This document shows positions 1-8,583 of a stretch of 19,824 nucleotides of DNA, in pieces. Each line of letters begins with the position of its first letter. Position 1 is the first letter of the stretch. This stretch comes from CAZEVY01 sp964515555 (GTDB taxonomy: Bacteria; Acidobacteriota; Terriglobia; Bryobacterales; Bryobacteraceae), in assembly GCA_964515555.1 (NCBI GenBank), contig CAZEVY010000100.1:1-19824 (forward strand), read 5' to 3'. Position numbers and translations under genes: made by a program. Under the pieces are notes generated by a model, which saw only the letters and a program-made list of their open reading frames with translations, was not told the origin of the DNA and did not search any database.

Positions 1-3000
1 GCCGCGAAGATCACGCTCACCAATACGGACACCAACGTGCGGCTCTCGGCCGAGAGCTCCAGCGTCGGCATCTACTACATTGGCAGCCTGCCGCCGGCGC
101 GATACACCATCGTCGCCGAGGCGCGCGGCTTCAAGAAATGGTCGGCGTCGCTCAACCTCCAGGTCGGCGAGACCGCGGTGATCAACCCGACGCTCGATGT
201 CGGCAGCGTCGACACCGTGGTTGAGGTGCAGGACGTCACCCCCATCATCACCACCGAGGGCATGGCCATCAGCGACGTCAAGGACGCGCTGCGCATCGAG
301 CAGCTTCCCCTCAACGGGCGCTTCGTCTCGAATCTGTTCAACCTGACGCCCGGAGTCGAGGGCGGCGGCAACGCCCGCGTCAACGGCCTGAAGCTCGGCT
401 CGCTCGAAATCCTGCTCGACGGCGCCTCGCTGGTGGACCGCTTCGGCGGCGGCATCATGCGCTGGCAGCCGGGACTGGATACCATCGCCGAGTTCCGCAT
501 CGAGACCAACGGGTCGGGCGCCCAGTTCGCGCGTCCCGCCACCGTCGAAATGGTCACCAAGAGCGGCACCAACCAGGTCCACGGCGCACTGTTTGCGACC
601 CATCGCAACAACGCCGGCGGACTGCGCGCGCGCCAGCGTCAGGACGGCAACACGTCGGCCAAGCTGATCCGCAACGAGTACGGCTTCTCGGTCGGCGGCC
701 CGGTGCTGTTTCCGAAAGTCTACGACGGCCGCAACAAGACCTTCTGGTTTTTCGCCTACGAGGGCTACCGCGAGCGGTCGCTGGTGTTTTCGCAAGGATC
801 GGTGCCGACGCCCCAGATTTGGGCCGGCGATTTCAGCGGTATCCGCGACGCCAGCAACCGCCAGACGCTGATCTACGATCCGCTGACCACCAACGCGCAG
901 GGTCTGCGTACGCCGTTCGCCAATAGTCTCATTCCGGGCAACCGCCTTCACCCGATTTACAAGACCATGGAATCGGTCACCCACCTGCCGACCCGCGAGG
1001 CGAATCCGTTCGTCGGGTCCAACATGGACGAGTTCTACCCGAACATCACCAACGCCTACAGCCACTCGACCAAGATCGACCACCAGTTCACCGACAACGA
1101 CCGCATCTCGGGCCGTTTTACGCGCTCGCTGCGCGATAACAAGCTGTTCGGCGGGCGCTTCGGCAACCCGCGCAAGGAGCTCACCAACGGCTTCGGCACC
1201 GGGCGCGGCAACGTGCCCATCACCGGCCTTTCCGTCCGCGAGAACCACATCTTCAAACCCAACCTGTTCCACGACCTGCTGGTGGTCTCGCAGCGTTCCG
1301 CCAACTCCTCCGGTACACTGGCGGACTTCACCGAGTGGGCCACGCAGCTCGGATTTCCGAATCCGTTCGGTGCGCTCGGCTGGCCGACCATCGGCGCCGG
1401 CACCTTCGGCTGGGATTCCGACAACCGCAAGGACGAGCGGCTGACCGCGCACAACATCGAGAGCGGCACCACCTGGATCAAGGGCCGCCACTCGATCAAG
1501 TTCGGCGGCAAGGTGCGCTACGAGTACAACAACATCCGCGAGCTCCAGCAGGCGCAGGGCTCGCACAGCTTCGGTGGCAACTGGACGGCGCTCTACGATC
1601 CGGTCGCCGACAACGCGGTCTCCTTCACAGGCAATGGCATCGCGTCTCTGGCGCTGGGCCTGCCGACGTCGCTCTCGGACCAGTTCAACCGCGGCTACTT
1701 CTACTTCGAGCAGCAGGAAGTGGGCGCCTACTTCAACGACAGTTGGAAGGTGTCGCAACGCCTGACCGTCGATCTCGGACTGCGCTGGGACAAGTGGACC
1801 GTATATAAGGAGAAGTACAACCGCCTGGTCAACGTCGACCTGGCGAACTTCGTCGGCAGGTTCGAAGTCATCACTCCGAAGAACGTCCGCATGGAAGACC
1901 TGCCGGGAATTCCGCCCTCGGTGCTGGCCTCCTGGCGCGCGCGCGGGCTGACCTGGAAGACGGCGCAGGAAGCCGGTTTCCCGCAAGGCCTGATACCGGC
2001 CGACAATAACAACTTCGGCCCGCGCATCGGCGCGGCGTTCCGGCTGACGAACAAGACCATCCTGCGCGGCGGCTACGGCGAGTACTTCTGGACGATGCCC
2101 CTTTCGCAGATCCTGCAAGCCTCGCGTTCCAATCCTCCGCTCAACCTGCGGTTCACGAATCCGCTGAGCGCGGGTCCCACGGGGGCGCAAGCCAGCTTCG
2201 GATTCCGCACTGTTCCGACCGCCGATTACTTCGTCGGCCGGGCAACAGTGAACACCGAGGGAGTGGTTACACTGCCGGCCTCGGCGCAGAGCACCACGCC
2301 CTGGGACGCCCAGAGCTGGAAAGACGGCCGCGCGCAGGCCTGGAACTTTACCATCGAGCGCGAGCTGGTCTCAAACACCGCGTTGCGGTTGAGCTACGTC
2401 GGCAACCACGGGCGTGACCTGGAGCAGAAGTTCTCGCTCAACAACCAGGAACCGGAGTTTAACTACGTGGCTCGCACGGGACAGAATCCTCCCGGCAACC
2501 GCGATCTCATCCGGCAGAATCCGAACTGGGCTTTCGCGACGGGGGCCGCCAATCATACCGGCTACTCGAACACGCACTCGCTCCAAGCCGAGGTCGAAAA
2601 GCGCTACGCCAACGGCCTGGCGTTCCAGTGGTTCTATGTCTTCACGCGCTCACTGACGACCACCGACGCCGGCGGCTTCACCAGCGGCAACGGCGGCATC
2701 AACGCCGTCGACGGGCAGTACGCCGTGCCGGAGAACATCCAGTTGCTCGGCGGCGGTAATCTCAGCTACGACGAGCGGCTGCGGCTCGGCTACTACAACT
2801 CGACGAACATTCCTGCGCAGCGCGTGCGCTGGAACTTCATCTACGATCTGCCGTTCGGACGCGGCAAGAAGTTCGGCGGCGACTCCGGCCGCGCGCTCAA
2901 CTACGTGATCGGCGGCTGGCAGGTCGCCGGCATCGGCGACTGGGCCAGCGGAAGCTGGCAGAGCGTCACGAGCGGCGCCTACCTGTTCGGCGATCCGACG

Positions 3001-3477
3001 CTTTCGGCCGATCAGCGGCTGACGATGACGTTCAACAATCGTCCGCAGCGGCTGTGGTTCCGCGGCGATTTCGACCCGACGCTGGCGTCCAACGTCGATC
3101 AGACGGCGCTGCAGGCGCTGGTGCCGACCAACGCCAATCGCGGACAGCGCGTGCTGCGCCCGCTGGGGGCGGCCTTCGACAACCGGCTGCCGCAGACGCT
3201 CGCCAACGGGACCGTGCGGCTCTCGCCGATTACGGGCACGGTTTCCTGGAACGCTCGCGCGTTCTATCGCGGCCCCGGGTCGTGGAACCAGGACGCGTCG
3301 ATCTTCAAGAACATCCCGATCACCGAGTCGGTGAACGCGCGCTTCACGGCGGACTTCTTCAACATGTTGAACCATCCGCTGGACGGCAGCCCGAACCCGA
3401 CCACGGGATTGCAGGATCTGAGCGTGCAGGCCAACCAGCCGCGCGTGATTCAGTTCTCGCTGCGCCTGGAGTTCTGA
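1..3477 (+). CDS. TonB-dependent receptor, Oar-like, with carboxypeptidase regulatory-like domain (5' partial)
   Basis: The frame is open from base 1, so the N-terminus, including any signal peptide, lies outside the window; the GTG at 37 is only the first start-like codon. About 1158 residues are visible. The first ~60 form the end of a carboxypeptidase-regulatory-like beta-sandwich (GSLPPARYTIVAEARGFKKW). A TonB plug-like region follows (about 80-200, with QLPLNGR, LLDGASL and TKSGTN). The rest is a very long beta-barrel rich in aromatic and Asn/Gly strands. The protein ends in FSLRLEF, with the terminal Phe typical of outer-membrane barrels. Large receptors of this Oar type are strongly expanded in Acidobacteriota, and import of large or polymeric substrates is usually inferred. 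No substrate can be read from this sequence. It is the only plus-strand gene in the left 19 kb and ends 4 bp from a convergent gene. Confidence 0.93.
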   Translation, partial: AAKITLTNTDTNVRLSAESSSVGIYYIGSLPPARYTIVAEARGFKKWSASLNLQVGETAVINPTLDVGSVDTVVEVQDVTPIITTEGMAISDVKDALRIEQLPLNGRFVSNLFNLTPGVEGGGNARVNGLKLGSLEILLDGASLVDRFGGGIMRWQPGLDTIAEFRIETNGSGAQFARPATVEMVTKSGTNQVHGALFATHRNNAGGLRARQRQDGNTSAKLIRNEYGFSVGGPVLFPKVYDGRNKTFWFFAYEGYRERSLVFSQGSVPTPQIWAGDFSGIRDASNRQTLIYDPLTTNAQGLRTPFANSLIPGNRLHPIYKTMESVTHLPTREANPFVGSNMDEFYPNITNAYSHSTKIDHQFTDNDRISGRFTRSLRDNKLFGGRFGNPRKELTNGFGTGRGNVPITGLSVRENHIFKPNLFHDLLVVSQRSANSSGTLADFTEWATQLGFPNPFGALGWPTIGAGTFGWDSDNRKDERLTAHNIESGTTWIKGRHSIKFGGKVRYEYNNIRELQQAQGSHSFGGNWTALYDPVADNAVSFTGNGIASLALGLPTSLSDQFNRGYFYFEQQEVGAYFNDSWKVSQRLTVDLGLRWDKWTVYKEKYNRLVNVDLANFVGRFEVITPKNVRMEDLPGIPPSVLASWRARGLTWKTAQEAGFPQGLIPADNNNFGPRIGAAFRLTNKTILRGGYGEYFWTMPLSQILQASRSNPPLNLRFTNPLSAGPTGAQASFGFRTVPTADYFVGRATVNTEGVVTLPASAQSTTPWDAQSWKDGRAQAWNFTIERELVSNTALRLSYVGNHGRDLEQKFSLNNQEPEFNYVARTGQNPPGNRDLIRQNPNWAFATGAANHTGYSNTHSLQAEVEKRYANGLAFQWFYVFTRSLTTTDAGGFTSGNGGINAVDGQYAVPENIQLLGGGNLSYDERLRLGYYNSTNIPAQRVRWNFIYDLPFGRGKKFGGDSGRALNYVIGGWQVAGIGDWASGSWQSVTSGAYLFGDPTLSADQRLTMTFNNRPQRLWFRGDFDPTLASNVDQTALQALVPTNANRGQRVLRPLGAAFDNRLPQTLANGTVRLSPITGTVSWNARAFYRGPGSWNQDASIFKNIPITESVNARFTADFFNMLNHPLDGSPNPTTGLQDLSVQANQPRVIQFSLRLEF

Positions 3478-3481
3478 AACA

Positions 3482-4141
3482 TCACACCCGCACCAGGACC
3501 TCATCGAGGTCCTTCTTGCGGATGACCGGAACTGTCGCGTCCGCCGCCGGGTAGCCGGCGGGGATCAACAGGTACGGCCGCTCGTTCGCCGGGCGGCCGA
3601 GAATCTTTCCGAGGAATCCCATGGGGCTGGGCGTGTGGACCAGCGTCGCGAGTCCCGCCATATGCAAAGCGACCAGCAGGAATCCGACGGCGATGCCGAC
3701 CGATTCCTGCACGTAGTAGTGCTTTACCTTGCGGCCGCCGTCGAGCCCGTAGTCGACGCGGAAGACGGCGATGAGATATGGCGCGTCCTCGAGGAAGGGC
3801 TTCTCCCAGTTGGTGTCGAAGGGCTCCAGCGCGTCGAGCCACTCCTCCGGGAAGCGCCGCTCGTAGTTTTCCTTTTCCTCGGCCTCGGCGGCGATTCGGA
3901 TTTCGCGCTTGACGGCCGGGTCCGAGACGACGACGAATCGCCACGGCTGCTGGTTCGCACCCGAGGGCGCGAGCGAGGCCGCGCGTACCGCGGATTCGAT
4001 CAGGTCGAAGGAAAAAGGTTCCGTGGAGAATCGGCGCACGCTGCGCCGCGCGCGAATGCGGTCGAGGAACTCGGCGGCGCGGCGGCGCTGCTCGGTTTCG
4101 TCGAGGCGGTGGAATTCGAGGGGTGCGTGCGGGTGTTGCAC
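3482..4141 (-). CDS. Nitroreductase-family flavoprotein resembling iodotyrosine deiodinase
   Basis: The 219-residue protein belongs to the FMN nitroreductase fold. RRSVRRFS (32-39) and APSGANQQPW (58-67) are the FMN-binding segments. It looks closer to iodotyrosine deiodinase (IYD) than to generic nitroreductases. It has the lid segment with E89, Y93 and K114 at the same spacing (4 and 21 residues) as the human IYD residues that bind the amino-acid zwitterion. It also has the HTP motif near the flavin N5 and a GRPANERPYLLIPAGYPA tail followed by ATVP. IYD-like enzymes dehalogenate halotyrosines reductively, but the natural substrate of the bacterial ones is largely unclear. The GTG start is one base after the pheT stop and has no clear ribosome site of its own, so translation is probably coupled to pheT. 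The start fits the family, whose N-terminus reaches about 30 residues ahead of the first FMN-binding arginines. Confidence 0.85.
   Translation of the reverse strand: MQHPHAPLEFHRLDETEQRRRAAEFLDRIRARRSVRRFSTEPFSFDLIESAVRAASLAPSGANQQPWRFVVVSDPAVKREIRIAAEAEEKENYERRFPEEWLDALEPFDTNWEKPFLEDAPYLIAVFRVDYGLDGGRKVKHYYVQESVGIAVGFLLVALHMAGLATLVHTPSPMGFLGKILGRPANERPYLLIPAGYPAADATVPVIRKKDLDEVLVRV
3495..3516 (+). terminator. Possible hairpin terminator for the TonB-dependent receptor
   Basis: A perfect 8-bp stem (AGGACCTC / GAGGTCCT) with a 3-base loop lies at 3495-3513, 18 bases after the receptor stop codon, and is followed by a short T-rich stretch (TCTT). It lies inside the 3' end of the convergent nitroreductase gene, over its KKDLDEV codons. 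Position and symmetry fit an intrinsic terminator for the plus strand. The T-tract is poor, so it may instead be a Rho-dependent site or chance. Confidence 0.4.
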
Positions 4142-4142
4142 T

Positions 4143-6437
4143 TCACACCCGCAGTTCGAAGCCGGCGGCGCGGACGCCGGCGATCATGCGGTCGCGGATG
4201 GCGCCCGCTTCTTCCGACGAGAGCGTCCGGTCCGGCGCGCCGACCGTGACGCGGAACGAGACGCTCTTCTGGCCGGCGGCGAGCGGCGGACCCGAATACA
4301 CGCGCACGAACTCGACCGACTCGACGCCCTCGTGTCCCACCAGCAGCCGGCGCAGATCGGCGACCAGGGCGCGCTCGCCGGCGACGACGGAGAGATCGAA
4401 GGCGCTCGACGGGAACCGCTTGAGCGGCTCGTGTTTCACCGGCGCGGGGCCGAGCTCGAAAATCGCACGCAGGTCGAGATCGATCACCGCGGCGCGGCCT
4501 TCGACGACATCGGGATGCAGCTCCATCAGGCGGCCCACGGCGCTGCCGCGCCATACGAGATCGCAGGCCCGCGAGGGATGTTCAAAGCTTCGCGCCGCGG
4601 CGGGCGCGGCATCGACGCCGGGCATCAGGTTTTCGGCGAGGCGCTTCGATTCGAGAAGCTCCGCGGCGCCGTCGCCGTGCCGCGACCAGACGACCGCGGC
4701 GAGATGCGGGACCTCGTCGGGTAATCCTTCGGCGCGGCGGTGAATCTCCTGACCGATCTCGAAGAGCCGGAACGAATCGAAGTGGCGCGCGTTGTCGGCG
4801 ATGTTGCGCGCGATGCGCGGCAGCAGGCTGGGGCGCAGCAACTCCTGTCCGGCGGCGATGGGGTTCAGCACGCGCAGCGGCTCGCGATGTTCCACGTGGA
4901 ACATCTTCTCCATGTCTTCGCTGAGAAACGAGTAATTGTATACCTCGGTGAATCCCCGCGACACGCAGAAATCGCGCAAACGCCGGTGAAATAAGCGCTC
5001 TTCGCTCGCCGGAGGGACCGTGACCGGAAGTGCGGGCGGAAGGGGAGTGATGGAGCCGTAGCCGACCATGCGGCCGACTTCTTCGACGAGATCGTCCTTG
5101 ATCGAGATGTCCTTGGTGGCGCGCCAGCCTGGGACCGTGACCGCGAAAACTCGCGGCGACGTCTCGCGCACGCCGAACTCGAGCGATTCGAGAATCGCGC
5201 GCACTTCGGCGGGTTCGATGGCGCGGCCCAGGCGGCGCGCGACCCATTCGGCGGAGAGATCGATCTCCGGCGGCGCGACGCGCGGCGCCGCCACGTCGGC
5301 GAGTCCGCCGACCAGCCGGATTCCGGGCGAGACGCGTTCCAGCAACTCGACGGCGCGGGCGAGTCCGCGCACGGTGTTGGCGGGGTCCTGGGCCTTTTCG
5401 AAGCGCATGGAGGCGTCGGTGCGCAGCCGAAGGCGCGTCGAGCTGCGGCGGATCGAGCCGGCGTGAAAATTCGCGCTCTCGAGCACGACGCGCGTGGTCT
5501 TCGCCGTGATGCCGGTCGGCAATCCGCCGATGACGCCGGCGATGGCGATGACGCCGCTCGCGTCGGCGATTACGAGATGCGAAGGGTCGAGATGGTAGGG
5601 CTCCTCGTTGAGCGCGACGAGCCTTTCGCCGGGGAGCGCACGCCGGACGAGTATGTCGCCGCGCAGCGTGTCGCGGTCGAAGGCGTGCATGGGCTGCGCC
5701 AGCTCGGCCATGACGAAGTTGGTCACGTCGACCACGTTGTTGATGGGGTTCAAGCCGACGGACTGGAGCCGGAACTGGAGCCACAGCGGCGAGGGGGCGA
5801 CGGTGACGTTCTCGAAGACGAGCGCGCTGTAGCGTGGGCACAGCGCGAGGTCGTCGATGGAGACGCCGATGGCGGCGGGGCCGGCGGGGATGCGGCCCAG
5901 CGAAACGGGGTCGCGCAGCTTCACGCCGGCGATAGCCGCGACTTCGCGGGCCATGCCGTGGTGTCCCCATAGGTCGGGGCGATGGGTGATGGACTTGTTG
6001 TCGATCTCGATGATGTGATCGACGGCGCAGCCGGGGAGCGGATCGCCGGGGGCGGCGTCGAACTCGACGATGCCGGTGTGGTCGCGACCGATACCGAGTT
6101 CCTGGGCGCTGGCGAGCATGCCGTCGCTTTCCACGCCGGCGATGGTGGCGGTTCCGACGGGTGTGTAGGCCGCGATCATCCCGGGACGGCAATTCGGCGC
6201 GCCGCAGACGACGGTCCGAACGCCGTACCGGCCGGTGTCGACGACGGCCTTGCGATTGTGCGAATCGCCCATGGGCTCGACGGAGACGACGCGCGCGGCG
6301 CAGACCGGCTCCAGGTGGCCGCCGAAGCGCTCGACGCCTTCGCACTCGGCGGTTTTCATGGTGATGAGCGCGGCGAGCGCCTTCGGGTCGTCGCCGGCGG
6401 CGGCCATCTCGCGGAGCCATCGGTAGGAGAACTTCAT
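4143..6437 (-). CDS. pheT: Phenylalanine--tRNA ligase beta subunit
   Basis: This 764-residue protein is the beta chain of the (alpha-beta)2 phenylalanyl-tRNA synthetase, which charges tRNA-Phe in the cytoplasm. The N-terminus MKFSYRWLREM is typical. An EMAP-like tRNA-binding domain follows (about 40-150), then the B3/B4 editing region (with DNKSITHRPDLWGHHG just before it), a B5 domain (about 390-470), the catalytic-like core, and a C-terminal FDX-ACB anticodon-binding domain (about 670-764, ending GFELRV). At 764 residues it is slightly shorter than the usual ~790-800 but no domain looks missing. The ATG at 6437 was chosen because the open frame upstream of it is arginine-rich antisense of pheS. 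It lies 11 bp after the pheS stop. Confidence 0.97.
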   Translation of the reverse strand: MKFSYRWLREMAAAGDDPKALAALITMKTAECEGVERFGGHLEPVCAARVVSVEPMGDSHNRKAVVDTGRYGVRTVVCGAPNCRPGMIAAYTPVGTATIAGVESDGMLASAQELGIGRDHTGIVEFDAAPGDPLPGCAVDHIIEIDNKSITHRPDLWGHHGMAREVAAIAGVKLRDPVSLGRIPAGPAAIGVSIDDLALCPRYSALVFENVTVAPSPLWLQFRLQSVGLNPINNVVDVTNFVMAELAQPMHAFDRDTLRGDILVRRALPGERLVALNEEPYHLDPSHLVIADASGVIAIAGVIGGLPTGITAKTTRVVLESANFHAGSIRRSSTRLRLRTDASMRFEKAQDPANTVRGLARAVELLERVSPGIRLVGGLADVAAPRVAPPEIDLSAEWVARRLGRAIEPAEVRAILESLEFGVRETSPRVFAVTVPGWRATKDISIKDDLVEEVGRMVGYGSITPLPPALPVTVPPASEERLFHRRLRDFCVSRGFTEVYNYSFLSEDMEKMFHVEHREPLRVLNPIAAGQELLRPSLLPRIARNIADNARHFDSFRLFEIGQEIHRRAEGLPDEVPHLAAVVWSRHGDGAAELLESKRLAENLMPGVDAAPAAARSFEHPSRACDLVWRGSAVGRLMELHPDVVEGRAAVIDLDLRAIFELGPAPVKHEPLKRFPSSAFDLSVVAGERALVADLRRLLVGHEGVESVEFVRVYSGPPLAAGQKSVSFRVTVGAPDRTLSSEEAGAIRDRMIAGVRAAGFELRV

Positions 6438-6448
6438 AAATGCCGCTC

Positions 6449-7468
6449 TCAGAATTGCTGCAAGAACCGGAGATCGCCGCTGTTCAGCAGGCGGATGTCG
6501 TCGATGGCGTAGCGCATCATCGCCAGGCGCGTGAGGCCCAGGCCGAAGGCGAAGCCGTTCCACTCCTCGGGGTCAATGCCGCTCATGCGGAGCACGTTGG
6601 GATGCACGAGGCCGCAGGGCAGCAGCTCGACCCAGCCGCTCTGCTTGCACACCGCGCAGCCGGGTCCGCCGCAGAGAAGGCACTGAATATCGAGCTCGAA
6701 GCCGGGCTCGACGAAGGGAAAATATCCGGGGCGCAGGCGGACGGTGACGTCGCGGCGGAAGATGGCGCCCAGCAGCGTCTTCATGAAATAGATGAGATGC
6801 GCGACCGAGACGCCGCGATCGACCATCATGCCCTCGACCTGGTAGAAAGTGTGCTCGTGGCTGGCGTCCACCTCCTCATTGCGGAAGACGCGGCCCGGGG
6901 CGATCATGCGCAGCGGCGGGCCGAGACGCTCCATGCCGCGCACCTGGACCGGAGAAGTGTGGGTGCGCAGGACGTGGCCGCCCTCGATGAAAAAGGTGTC
7001 CATGACGTCGCGCGCCGGGTGGTCGGAGGCGATGTTGAGGGCGTCGAAGTTGTGGTATTCGGTCTCGACTTCGGGGCCGGAGAGAATGGCGAAGCCGAGC
7101 GAGGTGAAGAGGTCCTCGATCTCGCGCTGGACCTGCGTGACCGGGTGGAGACTGCCGGGGCGGACGCCGGGCGCGGGAACGGTAAGGTCGAGCCACTCGG
7201 CGGCGAGGCGCGAGTCGCGCGCGGCGAGGTCGAAGGCGGTCTTGCGGGCTTCGAAGGCGGCTTCGAGGGACTGCTTGGCGTCGTTGAGCGCTTTGCCGGC
7301 GCGGGCGCGGTCATCGGGCGGGAGCTTGCCGAGGGCTTTCGAGATGTCGGCGAGGGCGCCCTTGCGGCCAAGGATCTCGACGCGGACGGCTTCGAGGGCG
7401 GCGGAGTCGGCGGCGTCGCGGATGCGTTCGAGGGCTGAGGCGGAGAGGTCCGAGAGGGTCGATTCCAT
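6449..7468 (-). CDS. pheS: Phenylalanine--tRNA ligase alpha subunit
   Basis: This is the catalytic alpha chain, 339 residues, the normal bacterial length. It has an N-terminal coiled-coil arm (about 1-85, Ala/Arg/Leu-rich), class II motif 2 (GRVFRNEEVDASHEHTF, 192-208) and motif 3 (GFAFGLGLTRLAMMRY, 305-320). Four cysteines at 263, 266, 271 and 274 (CxxC-x4-CxxC) precede the HPNVLR substrate region. This is the knuckle-type variant seen in many bacteria and probably binds metal. The ATG at 7468 gives the family N-terminus. The frame stays open further upstream, but that extension encodes the repeat-bearing spacer and is not family-like. No clear Shine-Dalgarno precedes the start. A CCCATATGGG palindrome lies 21 bases upstream. 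pheT follows after 11 bp. Confidence 0.97.
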   Translation of the reverse strand: MESTLSDLSASALERIRDAADSAALEAVRVEILGRKGALADISKALGKLPPDDRARAGKALNDAKQSLEAAFEARKTAFDLAARDSRLAAEWLDLTVPAPGVRPGSLHPVTQVQREIEDLFTSLGFAILSGPEVETEYHNFDALNIASDHPARDVMDTFFIEGGHVLRTHTSPVQVRGMERLGPPLRMIAPGRVFRNEEVDASHEHTFYQVEGMMVDRGVSVAHLIYFMKTLLGAIFRRDVTVRLRPGYFPFVEPGFELDIQCLLCGGPGCAVCKQSGWVELLPCGLVHPNVLRMSGIDPEEWNGFAFGLGLTRLAMMRYAIDDIRLLNSGDLRFLQQF

Positions 7469-7529
7469 TACGGGCGGGACGCGGGAAACCCCATATGGGT
7501 AGAGGATAGCACGGGGGAGGGAGAAAGAA

Positions 7530-7679
7530 TTATGGCCGCAGATGAACGCAGATGAACGCAGATAAGGCGGACAGGGAAGACAGGGAGGATAAGGGCACGA
7601 TGAGACGGGAGGCGCGGAGGTCAACCCGGCAGTTAGCATTCCTCCAAACTGTCTTATCTGCGTTCATCTGCGGCCATAA
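7530..7679. repeat. Intergenic inverted repeat with GCAGATGAACGCAGAT-type arms
   Basis: The left arm (7530-7566) and right arm (7653-7679) are inverted copies. The right arm read on the minus strand begins TTATGGCCGCAGATGAACGC and ends AGATAAG. It matches the left arm except that the left arm carries one extra in-line copy of GAACGCAGAT. The arms enclose about 86 bases that include a purine-rich ACAGGGAAGACAGGGAGG stretch. The element fills the spacer between hpnD and pheS and could fold into a long hairpin at the 3' end of the hopanoid transcript. It resembles a dispersed, non-coding intergenic repeat rather than an insertion sequence, since there is no transposase or flanking duplication. 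Confidence 0.75.
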
Positions 7680-7726
7680 ATGAGCTACCGCGGTCAGTGC
7701 GGCCATAAATGAGCCACCGCGGTCAG
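7669..7726. repeat. 29-bp tandem duplication spanning the hpnD stop codon
   Basis: Two adjacent 29-bp copies, 7669-7697 and 7698-7726, differ at one position (T at 7686, C at 7715). Each contains GCGGCCATAAATGAGC followed by an ACCGCGGTCAG end. The right copy includes the hpnD stop codon (7723-7725), and the left copy overlaps the right arm of the neighbouring inverted repeat. The pattern looks like a local duplication of the gene's 3' junction. Confidence 0.85.
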
Positions 7727-8583
7727 CCCGGCAGTCCCGCGAGGCCGCGCACGAGGATCCAGGTTTTCTCGGCGGCGCTCAGGCGGGCGCGGCGCTCGAG
7801 GACGCGGCAGCCGGAGCGCTCGATGCGGTCGAGCAGGCCGCGATAGATGCGGATCAGCGCGGCGAGCGCGCGGCGGCCGGAGGGATCGACCATGCCGGCC
7901 AATGGCGCCGAAGCGTCGTAGAGGGCGCGCGCGCGACCGGCCTCGAAGGAGACCAGCTTGCGCAGTGCGGGCGAGGTTTCGCGCGAGCGAAGATCGGCGG
8001 GGGCGACGCCGAAGCGCTCCCGATGCTCGCGCGGGAGATAGATGCGTCCCCGGGCGGCGTCCTCGCCCACGTCGCGGAGAACGTTGGTGATCTGGAACGC
8101 CACGCCGCATTTTTCGGCGAGCGGGAGCGCGGCCGGGTCGCGGAAGCCGAGAATGTGGACCAGCGCGAGGCCGGCGACGGAGGCCACCTGGTAGCAGTAG
8201 CGCTCGAGCTCGTCCTCCGTGGCGACGTCGCGCGGCTCCAGGTCGGAGGAAACGCCCTCTATCATTTCAAAGAAATAGCGGTGTGGAATCCGGTATTTCG
8301 CCGCGGTTTCCTGAAATGCCGGCCAAATGGGATCGTCCGCGGCGGTCCCGGCCAGCGTCCGCTCGAGCTGTTCGCGCCAGGCGGCGAGAAGCTCGCGGCG
8401 GCGGGAGGGCGCGCCCAGGGATTCGTCGTCGCTCAGGTCGTCGCATCGGCGCATGAAGGCGTAGACGGCCGAGATGGCGCCGCGGCGGGGGCGGTCCAGC
8501 AACAGGAAGGCGTAATAGAAGTTCCGCGCGCGGCCGCGGGTAATCCGCCGGCAATGCCGGTAGGACGCCGCCAGCTCCGTCAC
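7723..8583 (-). CDS. hpnD: Presqualene diphosphate synthase HpnD
   Basis: This 286-residue member of the squalene/phytoene synthase family carries both aspartate-rich motifs that bind diphosphate through magnesium: DDLSDD (48-53) and NVLRDVGEDAARGRIYLP (D171 to D175). The N-terminal RNFYYAFLLL..AISAVYAFMRRCDD pattern and the DVGED form match HpnD rather than HpnC. HpnD condenses two farnesyl diphosphates to presqualene diphosphate, the first step of the HpnCDE route to squalene. The GTG start overlaps the hpnC stop by 4 bp (GTGA), so the two are translationally coupled. It is the last gene of the hopanoid operon. Phytoene synthase is the main alternative, made unlikely by the partner hpnC and by shc. 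Confidence 0.92.
   Translation of the reverse strand: MTELAASYRHCRRITRGRARNFYYAFLLLDRPRRGAISAVYAFMRRCDDLSDDESLGAPSRRRELLAAWREQLERTLAGTAADDPIWPAFQETAAKYRIPHRYFFEMIEGVSSDLEPRDVATEDELERYCYQVASVAGLALVHILGFRDPAALPLAEKCGVAFQITNVLRDVGEDAARGRIYLPREHRERFGVAPADLRSRETSPALRKLVSFEAGRARALYDASAPLAGMVDPSGRRALAALIRIYRGLLDRIERSGCRVLERRARLSAAEKTWILVRGLAGLPG

Noticed and set aside
7490..7499. CCCATATGGG palindrome 21 bases upstream of pheS
   Set aside because: Only 10 bp and unsupported by a second site or a clear promoter; not enough to call an operator.
7469..7639. N-terminal extension of pheS to an upstream start at 7639
   Set aside because: The added residues translate the intergenic repeat (for example LRSSAFICGH) and are not part of the PheS family.
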